This document shows, piece after piece, positions 31,076 to 41,202 of a stretch of 64,000 bases of DNA (its first letter is position 1; each line of letters starts with the position of its first letter). The DNA is taken from contig NZ_CAKMSJ010000005.1 in the NCBI RefSeq assembly GCF_928381505.1, forward strand, positions 62,001 through 126,000. The letters are read 5' to 3'. Under the pieces are notes generated by a model. The model searched no databases. It was not told the origin of the DNA and saw only the letters and a program-made list of their open reading frames with translations. This DNA comes from Rothia endophytica. Its GTDB lineage: Bacteria > Actinomycetota > Actinomycetes > Actinomycetales > Micrococcaceae. The position numbers and the translations under genes are program-made.

Positions 31076-32242
31076 TTGACCTCGGTCGCTCTTGGAATGC
31101 CCGCCGCACCGCCGCCCGTGCTGGCGCCGCGCCGCAAAACCCGTCAGTTCAAGGTAGGTAGCATAGGGGTAGGGTCAGAGTCACCCATCTCAGTGCAGTC
31201 TATGACCACCACCAAAACCTACGACATTGGCTCCACTCTGCAGCAGATTGCTGAGCTGACAGCGTCCGGCTGCGACATTGTGCGCGTGGCTTGTCCCACC
31301 GATAAGGACGCCGAGGCGCTGCCCATTATCGCCAAACAGTCACAGATTCCCGTGATCGCTGATATTCACTTCCAACCCAAGTACGTCTTCCAAGCGATTG
31401 AAGCCGGTTGCGGTGCTGTGCGCGTGAACCCCGGTAACATCCGCAAATTCGATGACCAGGTCAAGGAAATCGCTGCTGCAGCTAAGGATCACGGCACCTC
31501 CATCCGTATCGGTGTCAACGCTGGTTCGCTGGACCGCCGCTTGCTGGAAAAGTACGGTAAGGCAACCCCCGAGGCTCTGGTAGAGTCCGCTGTCTGGGAA
31601 GCCTCCCTCTTCGAGGAGCACGGCTTTAACGACTTCAAGATTTCCGTGAAGCACAACGACCCCGTCATTATGGTGGAGGCCTACCGTCAGCTGGCAGCTG
31701 CCGGTGACTGGCCCCTGCACCTGGGCGTGACCGAAGCTGGCCCGGCCTTCCAGGGCACCATCAAGAGTGCCACCGCTTTTGGCGCCCTGCTGTCTGAAGG
31801 TATTGGCGACACCATCCGTGTCTCCCTGTCAGCACCTCCTGTTGAAGAGGTCAAGGTTGGTTCGCAGATCCTTGAGTCACTCAACCTGCGCCCCCGCAAG
31901 CTCGATATCGTTTCCTGCCCCTCTTGCGGCCGCGCCCAGGTAGATGTGTGGGAACTGGCAGAGAACGTCAGCAAGGGCCTGGAAGGCATGAAGGTGCCCC
32001 TGCGCGTAGCCGTCATGGGCTGCGTAGTGAACGGCCCCGGCGAAGCCCGCGAAGCCGATCTTGGCGTTGCCTCCGGTAACGGTAAGGGCCAGATCTTCGT
32101 CAAGGGTGAGGTTATTAAGACCGTGCCCGAAGAGGACATCGTGCAGACCCTCATCGACGAGGCAAACCGCATTGCCCGCGAGATGGAGGAACGCGGCGAA
32201 ATTGACCTCTCCGGTGACCCCACTGTTTCAGTGAGCAACTAG
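31076..32242 (+). CDS. ispG: 4-hydroxy-3-methylbut-2-enyl diphosphate synthase
   Basis: A 388-residue GcpE/IspG, an iron-sulfur enzyme of the MEP pathway that makes HMBPP. The substrate-site signature [12 protein letters not shown] lies near the N-terminus, the TIM-barrel follows, and the cluster ligands are the two cysteines of SCPSCGRAQ (about residues 281 and 284) plus the later [10 protein letters not shown] (about 316). I start at TTG 31076, preceded by GGAGGA, since the homologous N-terminus is [13 protein letters not shown]; the frame extends further upstream without support. It is normally in a cluster with dxr and rseP. Confidence 0.97.
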   Translation: MTSVALGMPAAPPPVLAPRRKTRQFKVGSIGVGSESPISVQSMTTTKTYDIGSTLQQIAELTASGCDIVRVACPTDKDAEALPIIAKQSQIPVIADIHFQPKYVFQAIEAGCGAVRVNPGNIRKFDDQVKEIAAAAKDHGTSIRIGVNAGSLDRRLLEKYGKATPEALVESAVWEASLFEEHGFNDFKISVKHNDPVIMVEAYRQLAAAGDWPLHLGVTEAGPAFQGTIKSATAFGALLSEGIGDTIRVSLSAPPVEEVKVGSQILESLNLRPRKLDIVSCPSCGRAQVDVWELAENVSKGLEGMKVPLRVAVMGCVVNGPGEAREADLGVASGNGKGQIFVKGEVIKTVPEEDIVQTLIDEANRIAREMEERGEIDLSGDPTVSVSN

Positions 32243-32259
32243 ACCACCGCACACCCACC

Positions 32260-33402
32260 GTGTCAGTTTTATCAAAAATCCAGCGCAACGCTGCGGACGC
32301 CATCATACGCCCGCTAACCCTCGACGACCGGGACGAACTGGAAGCCCTGATTAGCACTGACCCGGTGGGTTTTCTATATGCTGCTGAGCACCTCAGCATT
32401 TTTGGCTTGCCTGCTCCCAGCACCCTCAATGCCCTCAAGGCCCCTCACGGATTTATCGGAGTATTTGCTCCCCGCCACGCCGCAACTGCTGAAGGCTCGC
32501 CTAAGGACGCCGCGCCGCCAGAACCAGCGGTAGCTGGGCGCCTGCCGCGGCGAGTGCTCAACGTGCTAGAGGGAATGTTTGCTAGAACCACAGAAGCCAG
32601 CGGCAGAACGCAGGGAAGCCACAGCGATGCTTCTTTACCTGGCTACGCCGAAACGGTGACACCTGACAACCGTGAACCCCGCTATGCCCTGGTGGGGGCC
32701 CTGTGGCTGGGGGCTAACTGTGTACCACTTGCTATTCCTGCTGAATATGAGCGCCAGGTGGCTCAGTATGTGCTGAGACATCACCGCAGAATCGGCTCTA
32801 TCTTTGGGCGCCGTGAAGCGGTGATGGGGCTGTGGGAGTACCTGTCTCAGCGCATGCCCGCCCCTTTTGACGTGCGGGAAGACCAGCCTCTGCTGGAGCT
32901 CCCCGAGCACGTTGACCTGACCGAGCTCGCCGGTGGAGAACTGTACCGCCCCAACCTAAAAGCCCCGCAAATTACTGAGAAGGTGCGGTGGGCGCGCACC
33001 TCTGATCGACAAAGCCTGCTGCGTGCTTCGGTGGCCATGTTCACTGAAGAAGTGGGCTATGACCCCATGACCCGTGACCCCGCAGGGTACACCCGTCGTA
33101 TCGATGACCTGACTCGCAGTGGCCGTACCCTGGTGGCTGTCAACGCTGAGGGGGTGGTGGTCTTCAAAACAGATTTGGGGCTGGCTCACGGAGATGCCTG
33201 CCAGCTGCAGGGCGTCTGGCTACATCCTGCCTATCGAGGCCGAGGTTTGGCACCAACCTTACTGGCGCAAGCCTCCGAGCTCATCCGCACTCGCTTTCCC
33301 CAGCTCTCCCTCTACGTTAACAGCTATAACACTGTTGCCAGGGCCTTATACCAGCGCACAGGCTGGGAACAGACAGGCACTTTCTCAACTATCCTGTTCT
33401 AA
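32260..33402 (+). CDS. GNAT-family acetyltransferase (DUF4081 type)
   Basis: A 380-residue protein. The N-terminal about 240 residues correspond to the DUF4081-type domain found beside ispG in actinobacteria, and the C-terminal GNAT fold carries GVWLHPAYRGRGLAPTLLAQA, the acetyl-CoA pyrophosphate loop, followed by LSLYVNSYNTVARALYQRTGWEQTG. Substrate is unknown; an N-terminal or small-molecule acetyltransferase role is inferred. It lies 17 bp after ispG, and the pair with proS downstream is the usual actinobacterial order; a secreted protein gene separates it from proS here. The start is GTG 32260 without a clear ribosome-binding site. Confidence 0.85.
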   Translation: MSVLSKIQRNAADAIIRPLTLDDRDELEALISTDPVGFLYAAEHLSIFGLPAPSTLNALKAPHGFIGVFAPRHAATAEGSPKDAAPPEPAVAGRLPRRVLNVLEGMFARTTEASGRTQGSHSDASLPGYAETVTPDNREPRYALVGALWLGANCVPLAIPAEYERQVAQYVLRHHRRIGSIFGRREAVMGLWEYLSQRMPAPFDVREDQPLLELPEHVDLTELAGGELYRPNLKAPQITEKVRWARTSDRQSLLRASVAMFTEEVGYDPMTRDPAGYTRRIDDLTRSGRTLVAVNAEGVVVFKTDLGLAHGDACQLQGVWLHPAYRGRGLAPTLLAQASELIRTRFPQLSLYVNSYNTVARALYQRTGWEQTGTFSTILF

Positions 33403-33559
33403 ACCTAACAACAGGTGGAAAGTGCCCTATAAGTGGGGGCAGGTAATACCTCGTCATAGACAGAAAAAACGCTCTGACAAGCATATTCTTATAGATATGA
33501 GAGGCTTTAACCACCGCTAGAAGCAGTAGGGTCTCTTTGTTGATCAAGGATAGGGAACT

Positions 33560-35044
33560 ATGAAAAACCTCTACGCTTACGCCACCTCCGCTGTGGCTAC
33601 TGCAGCACTGATAGTAACGATGACCCCCGCCACGGCTCAAGCAGCCGAAGCCAGCCCCGCTCCGAAGTCCGGCATTGCCAGACTGTGGCTTAAAGACCCG
33701 GCTAAGTATGGCCAGCCCCTAAGCCCTGAAAAATGTTACCCCAACAAAACCTGTGCTCAGGACTTTGAAAATGCCACCATCACCTGGAATAAGAGGAACG
33801 GCGTGCGGGTGCTCAACGGTGCAGAGAACGCAGCAACCTTTAGGGCAGCGGGCGGCGCAGAGGTTTTTGGTGGCTTTGAAGGGGATGCTTGGAATCATGC
33901 CTACTGCGGCCCATCTGTTACCACTTATAACGGGCAGACCCGCTCGCTGATCGTCCTCGCAGGAGAGCATGCAGGTGCCTCACTGGATCTTAACAGCCCA
34001 GAAGCGGAACAGTGGAAAGCCGAGCGCGTGCAGACCGGCAACTGCTTCTACAAAGAAGAGACCCCTGAGCCTGCCAACCCCATCATCCCTATTACCCCGG
34101 ATAACCCCAAAGACCCTGCAAAGAGCGATGTAGAAAACGCTTCCATCACTATTGACGCACTGGTTGCCTCTACCACCGACTTCCAGCCTACTGCGCCGGT
34201 TTCAGCCGTTACCCACCGTAGCGGTGTCTATTACTCGCAGGATTTCGGCAACAATATTTCAGCCCTTTATTCAGCCGAGCAGAACAAGGCTATCTGGATG
34301 AACACCAATGCAGTGGCTGAGTACCTCCTGGCACCGCAGGAGTACGGCCCCTACCTCTGGCAAACTCTGGTGAGTAATGAAGATGGTCAGCTGACTCTGC
34401 AGGCTCTTGTGATGCAGCACGCCCAGTTCAGTTACAACTGGGACGATTACGGCTTTATGCTTTATGCCCTGCCCGAGAACCAGGTGCTTCTTTCCCGCCC
34501 CCTATCTCTCGAGTGGCAGGGTGAAGACTACCTTATCTACCACGATGAATTGCCCGCACTCGTCAACGGTTTCCCCGATGACGTAGCAGGCCGCGTCTAC
34601 GACGAGGCTCTGCCGGTCGATACAACCTTTGACTGGTCCCAAGCAGATTACTTGGGCCTGCCGGGTGTTCTGAACATCCGAGACGCTGAGGGTAACGACT
34701 GGTACATCAAAGCAACCAGTGACCAGAAGCCCCTACCGGGTGCTGTACCCGTCAAATCTAATATGTTGCTGGACAGCTACGGGCTGAGCGACCGGCCCCG
34801 TTTCTCTAGCTACAGTGAATGGGCTTACGGTGGAGACTACAAACTGTACGGCCCGCTGGCAATGCTGGGTGCCCCCGTGGGCGATGAAGTTCATAGTACA
34901 GACCCTGAGGGGGCCCCCATCGTGACTCAGGAATTCGAGGGTGGTACCGCCACCTGGTACAAGGGCACTGAGTGGTTGGGAGCTGACCTTAACGAACGTG
35001 GTCTTGCAAAGACTGAATGGTACAAATCATTGAACCTCCGCTAA
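33560..35044 (+). CDS. secreted protein with LGFP-like repeats
   Basis: A 494-residue exported protein. A signal peptide is visible at the start (KNLYAYATSAVATAALIVTMTPATAQA), with cleavage after AQA likely. Two proline-rich linkers (residues about 168-195) separate an N-terminal region with four cysteines from a large C-terminal region. The end contains YGPLAMLGAPVGDEVHSTD, then TQEFEGGTATWYKGTE, matching the LGFP-type repeat found in mycolyl- and peptidoglycan-associated actinobacterial surface proteins. The middle has aromatic-rich strands. Exact role unknown. It is inserted between the GNAT gene and proS, normally neighbours. GATAGGGAACT precedes ATG. Confidence 0.8.
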   Translation: MKNLYAYATSAVATAALIVTMTPATAQAAEASPAPKSGIARLWLKDPAKYGQPLSPEKCYPNKTCAQDFENATITWNKRNGVRVLNGAENAATFRAAGGAEVFGGFEGDAWNHAYCGPSVTTYNGQTRSLIVLAGEHAGASLDLNSPEAEQWKAERVQTGNCFYKEETPEPANPIIPITPDNPKDPAKSDVENASITIDALVASTTDFQPTAPVSAVTHRSGVYYSQDFGNNISALYSAEQNKAIWMNTNAVAEYLLAPQEYGPYLWQTLVSNEDGQLTLQALVMQHAQFSYNWDDYGFMLYALPENQVLLSRPLSLEWQGEDYLIYHDELPALVNGFPDDVAGRVYDEALPVDTTFDWSQADYLGLPGVLNIRDAEGNDWYIKATSDQKPLPGAVPVKSNMLLDSYGLSDRPRFSSYSEWAYGGDYKLYGPLAMLGAPVGDEVHSTDPEGAPIVTQEFEGGTATWYKGTEWLGADLNERGLAKTEWYKSLNLR

Positions 35045-35059
35045 TCAAACGGTTGGGGA

Positions 35060-35090
35060 GTGGGCAGCACACATCGGGGGTGCTGCCCAC
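35060..35090 (+). terminator. hairpin after the LGFP-type gene
   Basis: GTGGGCAGCA pairs exactly with TGCTGCCCAC with an 11-base loop. The T-run is weak. It separates the secreted gene from proS. Confidence 0.65.
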
Positions 35091-35181
35091 AGCTCTAAGC
35101 GGTAAACTGGGAGTAGACTGTGCCTGCCTCGCCTGAGGCAGGCATCTCCAGACCACTTACAAGAAACGGAACAGCAGCACC

Positions 35182-36981
35182 TTGGTACAGCGCCTTTCTA
35201 ACCTATTCCTGCGCACTCTGCGCGAAGACCCGGCTGATGCCGAAGTCGCCAGCCACAAACTGCTGGTGCGCGCCGGCTACATTCGCCGCGCCGCTCCCGG
35301 CATCTACTCCTGGCTACCCTTGGGCCTCAAGGTTCTCGCCAAGGTAGAGAACATTGTGCGCGAAGAAATGAATGCCATCGGCGCCCAGGAAGTTCACTTC
35401 CCTGCGCTGTTGCCCCGCGAACCCTACGAGGCAACCAACCGCTGGACCGAGTACGGCGATAACCTCTTCCGTCTGCAGGACCGCAAGGGCACCGATATGC
35501 TGCTTGCCCCTACTCACGAAGAGATGTTTACCCTGCTGGTTAAGGATCTTTACACCTCCTACAAGGACCTGCCGGTCTGCCTCTACCAGATTCAGACCAA
35601 GTACCGCGATGAAGCCCGCCCCCGCGCCGGTCTGCTGCGCGGCCGCGAATTTATCATGAAGGACTCCTACTCCTTCAACATCGATGACGCCGGTTTGGAT
35701 GAGGCCTACCAGGCTCACCGCGCCGCCTACATCAAGATTTTCGAGCGTTTGGGCCTTGAAATTGTGATCGTAAAGGCTCAGTCCGGTGCTATGGGTGGCT
35801 CTCGCTCAGAAGAATTTTTGCACCCCACCCCCATCGGTGAGGACACCTTTGTGCGTTCAGCCGGTGGCTACGCAGCAAATGTTGAGGCTGTAACCACTGT
35901 GGTTCCTGAGCCCGTGGACGCTACCAATACCCCTGCCGCTATCGTGCTGGAGACCCCCGAGTCACCCACCATTGAAACTTTGGTAGACCAGTCCAACGCC
36001 CTGCACCCCAATGCGGATGGCGCCTGGACCGCTGCTGACACTCTCAAAAACGTCGTCGTTGCTGTCATCCTGCCGGACGGCGAGCGCAAGCTGGTCGCCA
36101 TCGGTGTACCCGGTGACCGTGCCGTAGATATGGGCCGTGTTGAGGTTAACGTCGGCGCCCTGCTGGGTATTGGTGGCGAGGTTGAGGTTGAGGCTGCAAC
36201 CGAAGAGGACTTCAAGAAGTTCCCCCAGCTGGTCAAGGGCTACATTGGCCCCGGCAACTCGCTGGACGCCAAGCTTCTGGGTGAGGAGTCTGCCACCGGC
36301 ATTCCCTTCTACTTGGACCCCCGCGTAGTGCCCGGTTCTGCCTGGATTACCGGTGCTAATGAGGCCGGCAAGCACGTCTACTACCTGGTAGCGGGCCGCG
36401 ACTTTGAAGCTGATGGCGTCATTGAGGCCTGTGAAGTGCGTGAGGGCGACCCCGCACCGGACGGCTCAGGTGAGCTGATGACCGCCCGCGGCATCGAGAT
36501 GGGCCACATCTTCGCCCTGGGCACCAAGTACGCTGAGTCACTGGGCCTGAAGGTGTTGGACCAGAACGGCAAGCTGCAGACCGTAACCATGGGCTCCTAC
36601 GGTGTGGGTGTCACCCGTGCGCTGGCTGCCGTTGCTGAGGGCAACCGCGATGACCGCGGTCTGATCTGGCCCCGCAACCTTGCACCGGCAGATGTGCATG
36701 TGGTGATGACCGGTAAGGGCACCGAGATTGTGGACGGTGCAGAGGCACTGGTTGCTGACCTTGAAGGCGCCGGTCTTGAGGTCATCTTTGATGACCGCCC
36801 CAAGGCGTCCCCCGGCGTTAAGTTCGGCGATGCTGAGCTGCTGGGCGTTCCCACCATTGTGGTGGTTGGGCGCGGCTTTGCCGATGGCAAGGTCGAGGTC
36901 AAGGACCGCCGCAGCGGTGAAGCTCGCGAGGTTGCTGTTGCCGATGCGGTCGCAGAAATCGTGGCTGAGGTTCGCGGCTAG
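35182..36981 (+). CDS. proS: prolyl-tRNA synthetase (bacterial type with editing domain)
   Basis: A 599-residue class II aminoacyl-tRNA synthetase. The N-terminal catalytic core has [36 protein letters not shown] and the motif-2 region [26 protein letters not shown]. The INS editing domain (about residues 225-380) hydrolyses Ala-tRNAPro. The anticodon-binding domain is at the end ([11 protein letters not shown] onward). The start TTG 35182 is chosen from homology (V-Q-R-L-S-N-L-F); no strong ribosome-binding site is visible. It follows a hairpin and ends at a perfect palindromic terminator. Confidence 0.97.
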   Translation: MVQRLSNLFLRTLREDPADAEVASHKLLVRAGYIRRAAPGIYSWLPLGLKVLAKVENIVREEMNAIGAQEVHFPALLPREPYEATNRWTEYGDNLFRLQDRKGTDMLLAPTHEEMFTLLVKDLYTSYKDLPVCLYQIQTKYRDEARPRAGLLRGREFIMKDSYSFNIDDAGLDEAYQAHRAAYIKIFERLGLEIVIVKAQSGAMGGSRSEEFLHPTPIGEDTFVRSAGGYAANVEAVTTVVPEPVDATNTPAAIVLETPESPTIETLVDQSNALHPNADGAWTAADTLKNVVVAVILPDGERKLVAIGVPGDRAVDMGRVEVNVGALLGIGGEVEVEAATEEDFKKFPQLVKGYIGPGNSLDAKLLGEESATGIPFYLDPRVVPGSAWITGANEAGKHVYYLVAGRDFEADGVIEACEVREGDPAPDGSGELMTARGIEMGHIFALGTKYAESLGLKVLDQNGKLQTVTMGSYGVGVTRALAAVAEGNRDDRGLIWPRNLAPADVHVVMTGKGTEIVDGAEALVADLEGAGLEVIFDDRPKASPGVKFGDAELLGVPTIVVVGRGFADGKVEVKDRRSGEAREVAVADAVAEIVAEVRG

Positions 36982-37004
36982 AACTTAGCTGTACGTTAGG
37001 TTTG

Positions 37005-37034
37005 AGAGGTGGAAGGGGTACCCCTTCCACCTCT
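37005..37034. terminator. terminator after proS
   Basis: AGAGGTGGAAGGGG and its complement surround a two-base TA loop, giving a fully palindromic 30-base stem followed by TAGCTTTT. Confidence 0.8.
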
Positions 37035-37064
37035 TAGCTTTTGGTGTGAAAGAACGGTGATGCG

Positions 37065-37850
37065 GTGCTGGGGCTTGAAGGATTAGATCTGCTGACCCTG
37101 AGTTTGCTGTTGCTGGCTGCTTTCGCGGCTGGCTGGGTGGACGCCGTGGTGGGTGGCGGCGGAATGATCCAGCTGCCCGCTCTGCTCATGGTGCCCGGGC
37201 TGACCCCGGTGCAGGCACTGGCAGCCAACAAGGTGGGCTCTGTCTTTGGCACGCTCACCAGTGCAGCCACCTACATACGCCGTGTGCCGGTGGATCGGCG
37301 TACGGTACTGCCCACCGCCGTCCTTGCTTTTGGCGCTAGCGTGATTGGTGCCCTGCTGGCAACGGTTCTGCCGGTGGGTCTTATCAAGCCGCTGATCATT
37401 TTTGCTCTAATCGGGGTGCTGATCTATACCCTGCTCAAGCCCAAGCTGGGGGAGTTGAGCCGCCCCAAACACACCGGTGCGCGCTTGCTGCTGACAAGTC
37501 TGGGAATTGGCGCGGTCATTGGTTTTTATGATGGAGTACTGGGCCCGGGCACCGGCTCTTTCTTGATGATTGCCATGATTTCACTGCTGGGCTATAGCTT
37601 CTTGCAGGCGACCGCTCACGCCAAAATCATTAATGCCGCAACCAACCTGGGCGCTATCCTGCTCTTTAGCCTGGGTGGGCACACTGTCTGGCTACTGGGG
37701 CTGGCGCTGGGGGCTGCCAATATGGCAGGTGGCTATCTGGGTGCTCGCACCGCCATAGCCCGCGGCAACGGTTTTATACGTGTGATGATGCTATGCGTGG
37801 TCAGCGCCCTGATTCTCAAGCTCAGCTACGACCTGCTCACCGGCGCCTAG
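37065..37850 (+). CDS. TauE/SafE family sulfite/sulfonate-type permease
   Basis: A 261-residue membrane protein with about eight spans. The N-terminal duplicated motif AAFAAGWVDAVVGGGGMIQLPALL and the middle GFYDGVLGPGTGSFLMIA are family signatures (a glycine-rich pair of repeats in each half). Members export or import sulfur compounds such as sulfoacetate or sulfite, or other organic anions; substrate unknown. GTG 37065 is probable, with no strong ribosome-binding site. It converges on the DUF4439-type gene: the two stop codons share the palindrome CTAG (37847-37850). Confidence 0.9.
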   Translation: MLGLEGLDLLTLSLLLLAAFAAGWVDAVVGGGGMIQLPALLMVPGLTPVQALAANKVGSVFGTLTSAATYIRRVPVDRRTVLPTAVLAFGASVIGALLATVLPVGLIKPLIIFALIGVLIYTLLKPKLGELSRPKHTGARLLLTSLGIGAVIGFYDGVLGPGTGSFLMIAMISLLGYSFLQATAHAKIINAATNLGAILLFSLGGHTVWLLGLALGAANMAGGYLGARTAIARGNGFIRVMMLCVVSALILKLSYDLLTGA

Positions 37851-38698
37851 CTGGAGCTGCCAGCGTCCAGCAGGGCTTTGACCAGCAGAATCTCTACCCG
37901 GTCAGCGTCCGCGGGCAGGGCAGAATCGCCGAGTGCAGCCTGCGCATTGGTGGCAATAGCTTCTAGGGAAGCGTCCAGCTGGGCGGAGGCGTCCGCCGGT
38001 TCAGCCAGAGGGTAGGACGCCGCCGGGGCTTGCAAGAGCCCCTCACAGCTCAAAACCGGGGAAAGCTCACCTTCAAGAGTTTCAGCAAACTCAGCCCGCT
38101 TTCCGGCAGCCTCGGCTACCTTGCCGTATTCCTGCCCGCCGCGGGCAGCATAAACCTCAGCAGTATAGCCCAGCTGACCCACCGCGTCCTGAAGATGAAG
38201 AACAGCCTCAGAAGCCGTGCCTTCTGCTGTTGCGGCAGGGGTCTCGCAGGCAAAGCCCTCCAAACCCTCTAGCCGCTGCTCTAGAGCGGGAGGGTAGTGA
38301 CTTTCAACGAGACCATCAGTTGCTGCTCCCTGCCATACCCGCACCGCAGCCATGAGCGCGCGCTCGCGGTCAGCCGCAGTCTGCGCATTAAACCCGAGAG
38401 AGAGCAGCGCATCGAGACTCTGCTCCACCTGCTTATCGGAAGCCTCTGAGCCCTGAACGGCTTCTATGTCTCGGGCAGCCGGTGCCAAAGTCTCCAAAGA
38501 TGCGGTGATCGCCGCACCCAGCTCGCCGTCCTCACCGGCTTCCTGCAGAGAAAGGAGCTGAGCTGCAATTGCGCTCTGAGTCGCAAGCTCTGCCCGGGTC
38601 TGATCACTCTGCTTCTGCGCTGCTAAGCCAACTGCGACCAGAGCAAGAAGTATCAGGGCCAGAAGAGCGGCAAAAATCTTGGGAAGAGAGCGGGGCAT
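37847..38698 (-). CDS. DUF4439-like exported protein
   Basis: From ATG 38698 this encodes about 283 residues. A hydrophobic segment (SLPKIFAALLALILLALVAVGLAA) near the start acts as a membrane anchor or signal peptide. The helical body is very alanine- and leucine-rich with acidic residues and matches, in composition and place, the DUF4439 domain proteins found between proS and rimP in Micrococcaceae. The two cysteines in GFACETP and VLSCEGL could form a disulfide. Function is unknown. A longer start at 38752 is possible. Stop codon shared with the convergent TauE gene. Confidence 0.7.
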   Translation of the reverse strand: MPRSLPKIFAALLALILLALVAVGLAAQKQSDQTRAELATQSAIAAQLLSLQEAGEDGELGAAITASLETLAPAARDIEAVQGSEASDKQVEQSLDALLSLGFNAQTAADRERALMAAVRVWQGAATDGLVESHYPPALEQRLEGLEGFACETPAATAEGTASEAVLHLQDAVGQLGYTAEVYAARGGQEYGKVAEAAGKRAEFAETLEGELSPVLSCEGLLQAPAASYPLAEPADASAQLDASLEAIATNAQAALGDSALPADADRVEILLVKALLDAGSSS

Positions 38699-38833
38699 GG
38701 GCAACCTTGGGACGGCGGGAAGGACACACCCCATTCTGCCAGAAAGATCCATGCCCAGGCAGAGCTAACTGACCGGCCCCGGGATATCGGTTAGGGTAGA
38801 GAAGACGACAAACCGTGAAAGGTGAGAAAAGCT

Positions 38834-39439
38834 ATGGCGAACGGCCCCAAGGCTTCAAAAAAGGACGCTCCTAATGCTCGCGAGCGCAGGGCAGCGGCCC
38901 GTGCCGCTGAGGGTATCTCAACCCCACCTGCTGCGTCCGGCGCTTTTCTTGTGCTGGATGAAGTGCGCGGTGCGATTGAGAAAGTGGTGACCGAAGACTT
39001 CAAGCTGGTGCTTGAAAAGGTCACAGCCCAGGGCAAGGGTGCTAACCGCACCCTTGAAATCGTGATTGATTACCCAGAAGACCGCACCGATGCTCTCTCG
39101 CTGGACACCATCGCTGAGGTTTCACAGGCAATTTCATCGGCGCTCGATGAAGCGAACGACGGTGAGGCTCCCTACATGTTAGAGGTCTCATCCCGCGGCG
39201 TCACCAGCCCGCTGACCGAAACCCGCCACTGGAAACGCTCGATTGATCGCCTGATTGATATCGCCGAAAAGGGCGGGGAGAACTACCTTGCCCGCCTCGA
39301 TTCAGTGGGTGAAGAGGGCCCGGTCCTCCGCCGTAAAAAAGAAACCAAGAAGGGTCAGCCGGAGTCTTACCGCGATGCGCTTACCCTTCCTTGGGACGCG
39401 ATTTCTGCCGCAAAGGTAGAAATTGAGTTTAACCGCTAG
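38834..39439 (+). CDS. rimP: ribosome maturation factor RimP
   Basis: A 201-residue protein in the RimP family, which assists 30S subunit maturation. The conserved core runs from LDEVRGAIEKVVTEDFKLVLEKVT through LEIVIDYPEDRTDALSLDTIAEVSQAIS to YMLEVSSRGVTSPL, with the 'E-V-S-S-P-G'-type motif near residue 125. An N-terminal basic extension (about 40 residues) is usual in actinobacteria. ATG 38834 is seven bases after AAAGGTGAG; an upstream GTG (38822) adds four residues. It heads the nusA-ylxR-infB group; two hairpins in the gap before nusA (39486-39545) may regulate read-through. Confidence 0.95.
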   Translation: MANGPKASKKDAPNARERRAAARAAEGISTPPAASGAFLVLDEVRGAIEKVVTEDFKLVLEKVTAQGKGANRTLEIVIDYPEDRTDALSLDTIAEVSQAISSALDEANDGEAPYMLEVSSRGVTSPLTETRHWKRSIDRLIDIAEKGGENYLARLDSVGEEGPVLRRKKETKKGQPESYRDALTLPWDAISAAKVEIEFNR

Positions 39440-39568
39440 CTCCTAGTCGGTAGAATAGCTAGCAACGACGCATAACCTCTTTAGGCTGCACCCCTAGGGT
39501 GCACATACAACTTAGCGGGGCCGGGGTGTGAAAACGCCCCGGCGCCGTACTACATAGAAGGGCCCGCC

Positions 39569-40606
39569 ATGGACATTGATTTGAGCAACCTTCGCCTGCT
39601 CGAAAAAGAGCGCGACATCTCGATTGACGACCTGATCCCCATGATCGAAAGTGCCCTTCTGCTGGCATACCAGAAGCAGCCCGGTGCAATCCGTGGTTCA
39701 CGTGCAGAGATTGACCGTTCCAGCGGCATCGTTACCATCTGGGCTCCTGAGCTGGACGAGGACGACCAGCGCATCGGCGAATTTGACGACACCCCCAACA
39801 ACTTTGGGCGCATCGCAGCATCAACCGCTCGTCAGATCATTCACCAGCGTCTGCGCGATGCTCAGGACTCCCAGGTTCTCGGCGAGTTTAAAGACCGTGA
39901 AGGCACCCTGGTTTCAGGTGTGATTCAGCAGGGCCCTAACCCCCGCATGATTCACGTTGACCTCGGCACCCTCGAAGCGGTCTTGCCGACCGCTGAGCAG
40001 GTACCCGGTGAGCGGTACACCCACAACACTCGTCTGCGCGCCTACATCCTAGAAGCCCGCCGCGGCCCCAAGGGCCCCTCCATCGTGCTTTCGCGTTCAC
40101 ACCCCAACCTGGTGCGCCGCCTCTTCGAGCACGAAGTGCCCGAAATTCAGGACGGCTCAGTTGAAATCATGGCAATCGCCCGTGAAGCTGGTCACCGCAC
40201 CAAGATGGCAGTACGCGGCACCAAACCCGGCATCAACCCCAAGGGCTCTTGCATCGGCGAAATGGGCTCCCGCGTGCGCGCCGTCATGGGCGAACTGAAC
40301 AACGAGAAGATCGACATCGTTGACTACTCGGACTCACCCGAGGAGTTCATCGCCGGAGCGCTCTCACCCTCCAAGGTCAGCGAAGTAACAGTGACTGACC
40401 GCAAAACTTTCTCAGCCCGCGCTATCGTGCCCGATGACCAACTCTCACTGGCTATTGGCAAGGAAGGGCAGAACGCCCGCCTGGCTGCTAAGCTCACCGG
40501 TTGGCGTATCGATATCATCGCTGAATCCAAGTATCGTGCCGCTCTATCGGCAGCTGAAGAAGCTGCAGCAGAGACCGAGACTGAAGCTTCGGATAGCGAG
40601 AGCTAA
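39569..40606 (+). CDS. nusA: transcription termination/antitermination factor NusA
   Basis: A 345-residue NusA. Domains in order: N-terminal RNA-polymerase-binding domain (1-125, starting [33 protein letters not shown]), S1 domain (about 130-195, [44 protein letters not shown]) and two KH domains ending at [21 protein letters not shown] and [21 protein letters not shown]. Actinobacterial NusA lacks the C-terminal acidic repeats of E. coli, which explains the shorter length. It slows or prevents termination at RNA hairpins. The ylxR gene follows after a hairpin. Confidence 0.98.
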   Translation: MDIDLSNLRLLEKERDISIDDLIPMIESALLLAYQKQPGAIRGSRAEIDRSSGIVTIWAPELDEDDQRIGEFDDTPNNFGRIAASTARQIIHQRLRDAQDSQVLGEFKDREGTLVSGVIQQGPNPRMIHVDLGTLEAVLPTAEQVPGERYTHNTRLRAYILEARRGPKGPSIVLSRSHPNLVRRLFEHEVPEIQDGSVEIMAIAREAGHRTKMAVRGTKPGINPKGSCIGEMGSRVRAVMGELNNEKIDIVDYSDSPEEFIAGALSPSKVSEVTVTDRKTFSARAIVPDDQLSLAIGKEGQNARLAAKLTGWRIDIIAESKYRAALSAAEEAAAETETEASDSES

Positions 40607-40621
40607 CTAACATAGTTGCCG

Positions 40622-40642
40622 TTAGCCCCCGTAAGGGGGCTA
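40622..40642 (+). terminator. hairpin between nusA and ylxR
   Basis: TTAGCCCCC pairs with GGGGGCTAA around a short loop. No T-run; likely an internal attenuator that NusA itself could influence. Confidence 0.5.
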
Positions 40643-40755
40643 AACTGGTCTTTGAGGTTATTAACAGAGAACCAGTGCGCCCACTCCCGCCCATCTGCTC
40701 TGTGTAGATGAGGCAGGCGGTAGCGTCCTGGGAACAGAACGAAAAGGAGGAGCGC

Positions 40756-41001
40756 ATGCACACTCCTCTTCGTACCTGCATCGGCTGCCGCGCCACGGTT
40801 GCGCAGTCAGACCTCATTAGAATTGCAAAGGTTGATGGAGAGCCCCCGCGGCTCACCTTCGACCCGGCAAAAAATCACCCGGGCAGGGGAGCATGGCTCC
40901 ACCACACCGAGGAATGTCTGGCGCTCGCAATCAAAAAGAATGCGTTCAGCAGGGCCCTTCGCACCCGGGTGCAGCCAAATGAACTGGTGATCACAGCATA
41001 G
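40756..41001 (+). CDS. ylxR: YlxR (DUF448) RNA-binding protein
   Basis: An 81-residue YlxR family protein. The cysteine pair and charged motif RTCIGCRATVAQSDLIRIA lie near the N-terminus, and GRGAWLHHTEECLALAIKKNAFSRALRT is the conserved body. It is co-transcribed with nusA and infB almost universally; YlxR modulates transcription of operons and RNase P in some bacteria. AAAAGGAGGAGCGC precedes ATG 40756, choosing it over the longer frame from 40708. A 230-bp structured gap follows before infB. Confidence 0.92.
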   Translation: MHTPLRTCIGCRATVAQSDLIRIAKVDGEPPRLTFDPAKNHPGRGAWLHHTEECLALAIKKNAFSRALRTRVQPNELVITA

Positions 41002-41202
41002 TGCTGCACACCGGTTCAGGGGTAAGACCCAGGCGAACCAAGAAAGTCAAACGAGTTTGACGGCTTACCTTGTAAGAAAGCGAGTCAGAAAACTGATGGA
41101 AACCCGATGAGTGCCGCATAATGAGTGCTTTTCTGTGCTCAGACACCGGCAACACCGCAGCTCACCATGAGCTGCCACCCCCAATAAACTGAAGGTTCGC
41201 GC

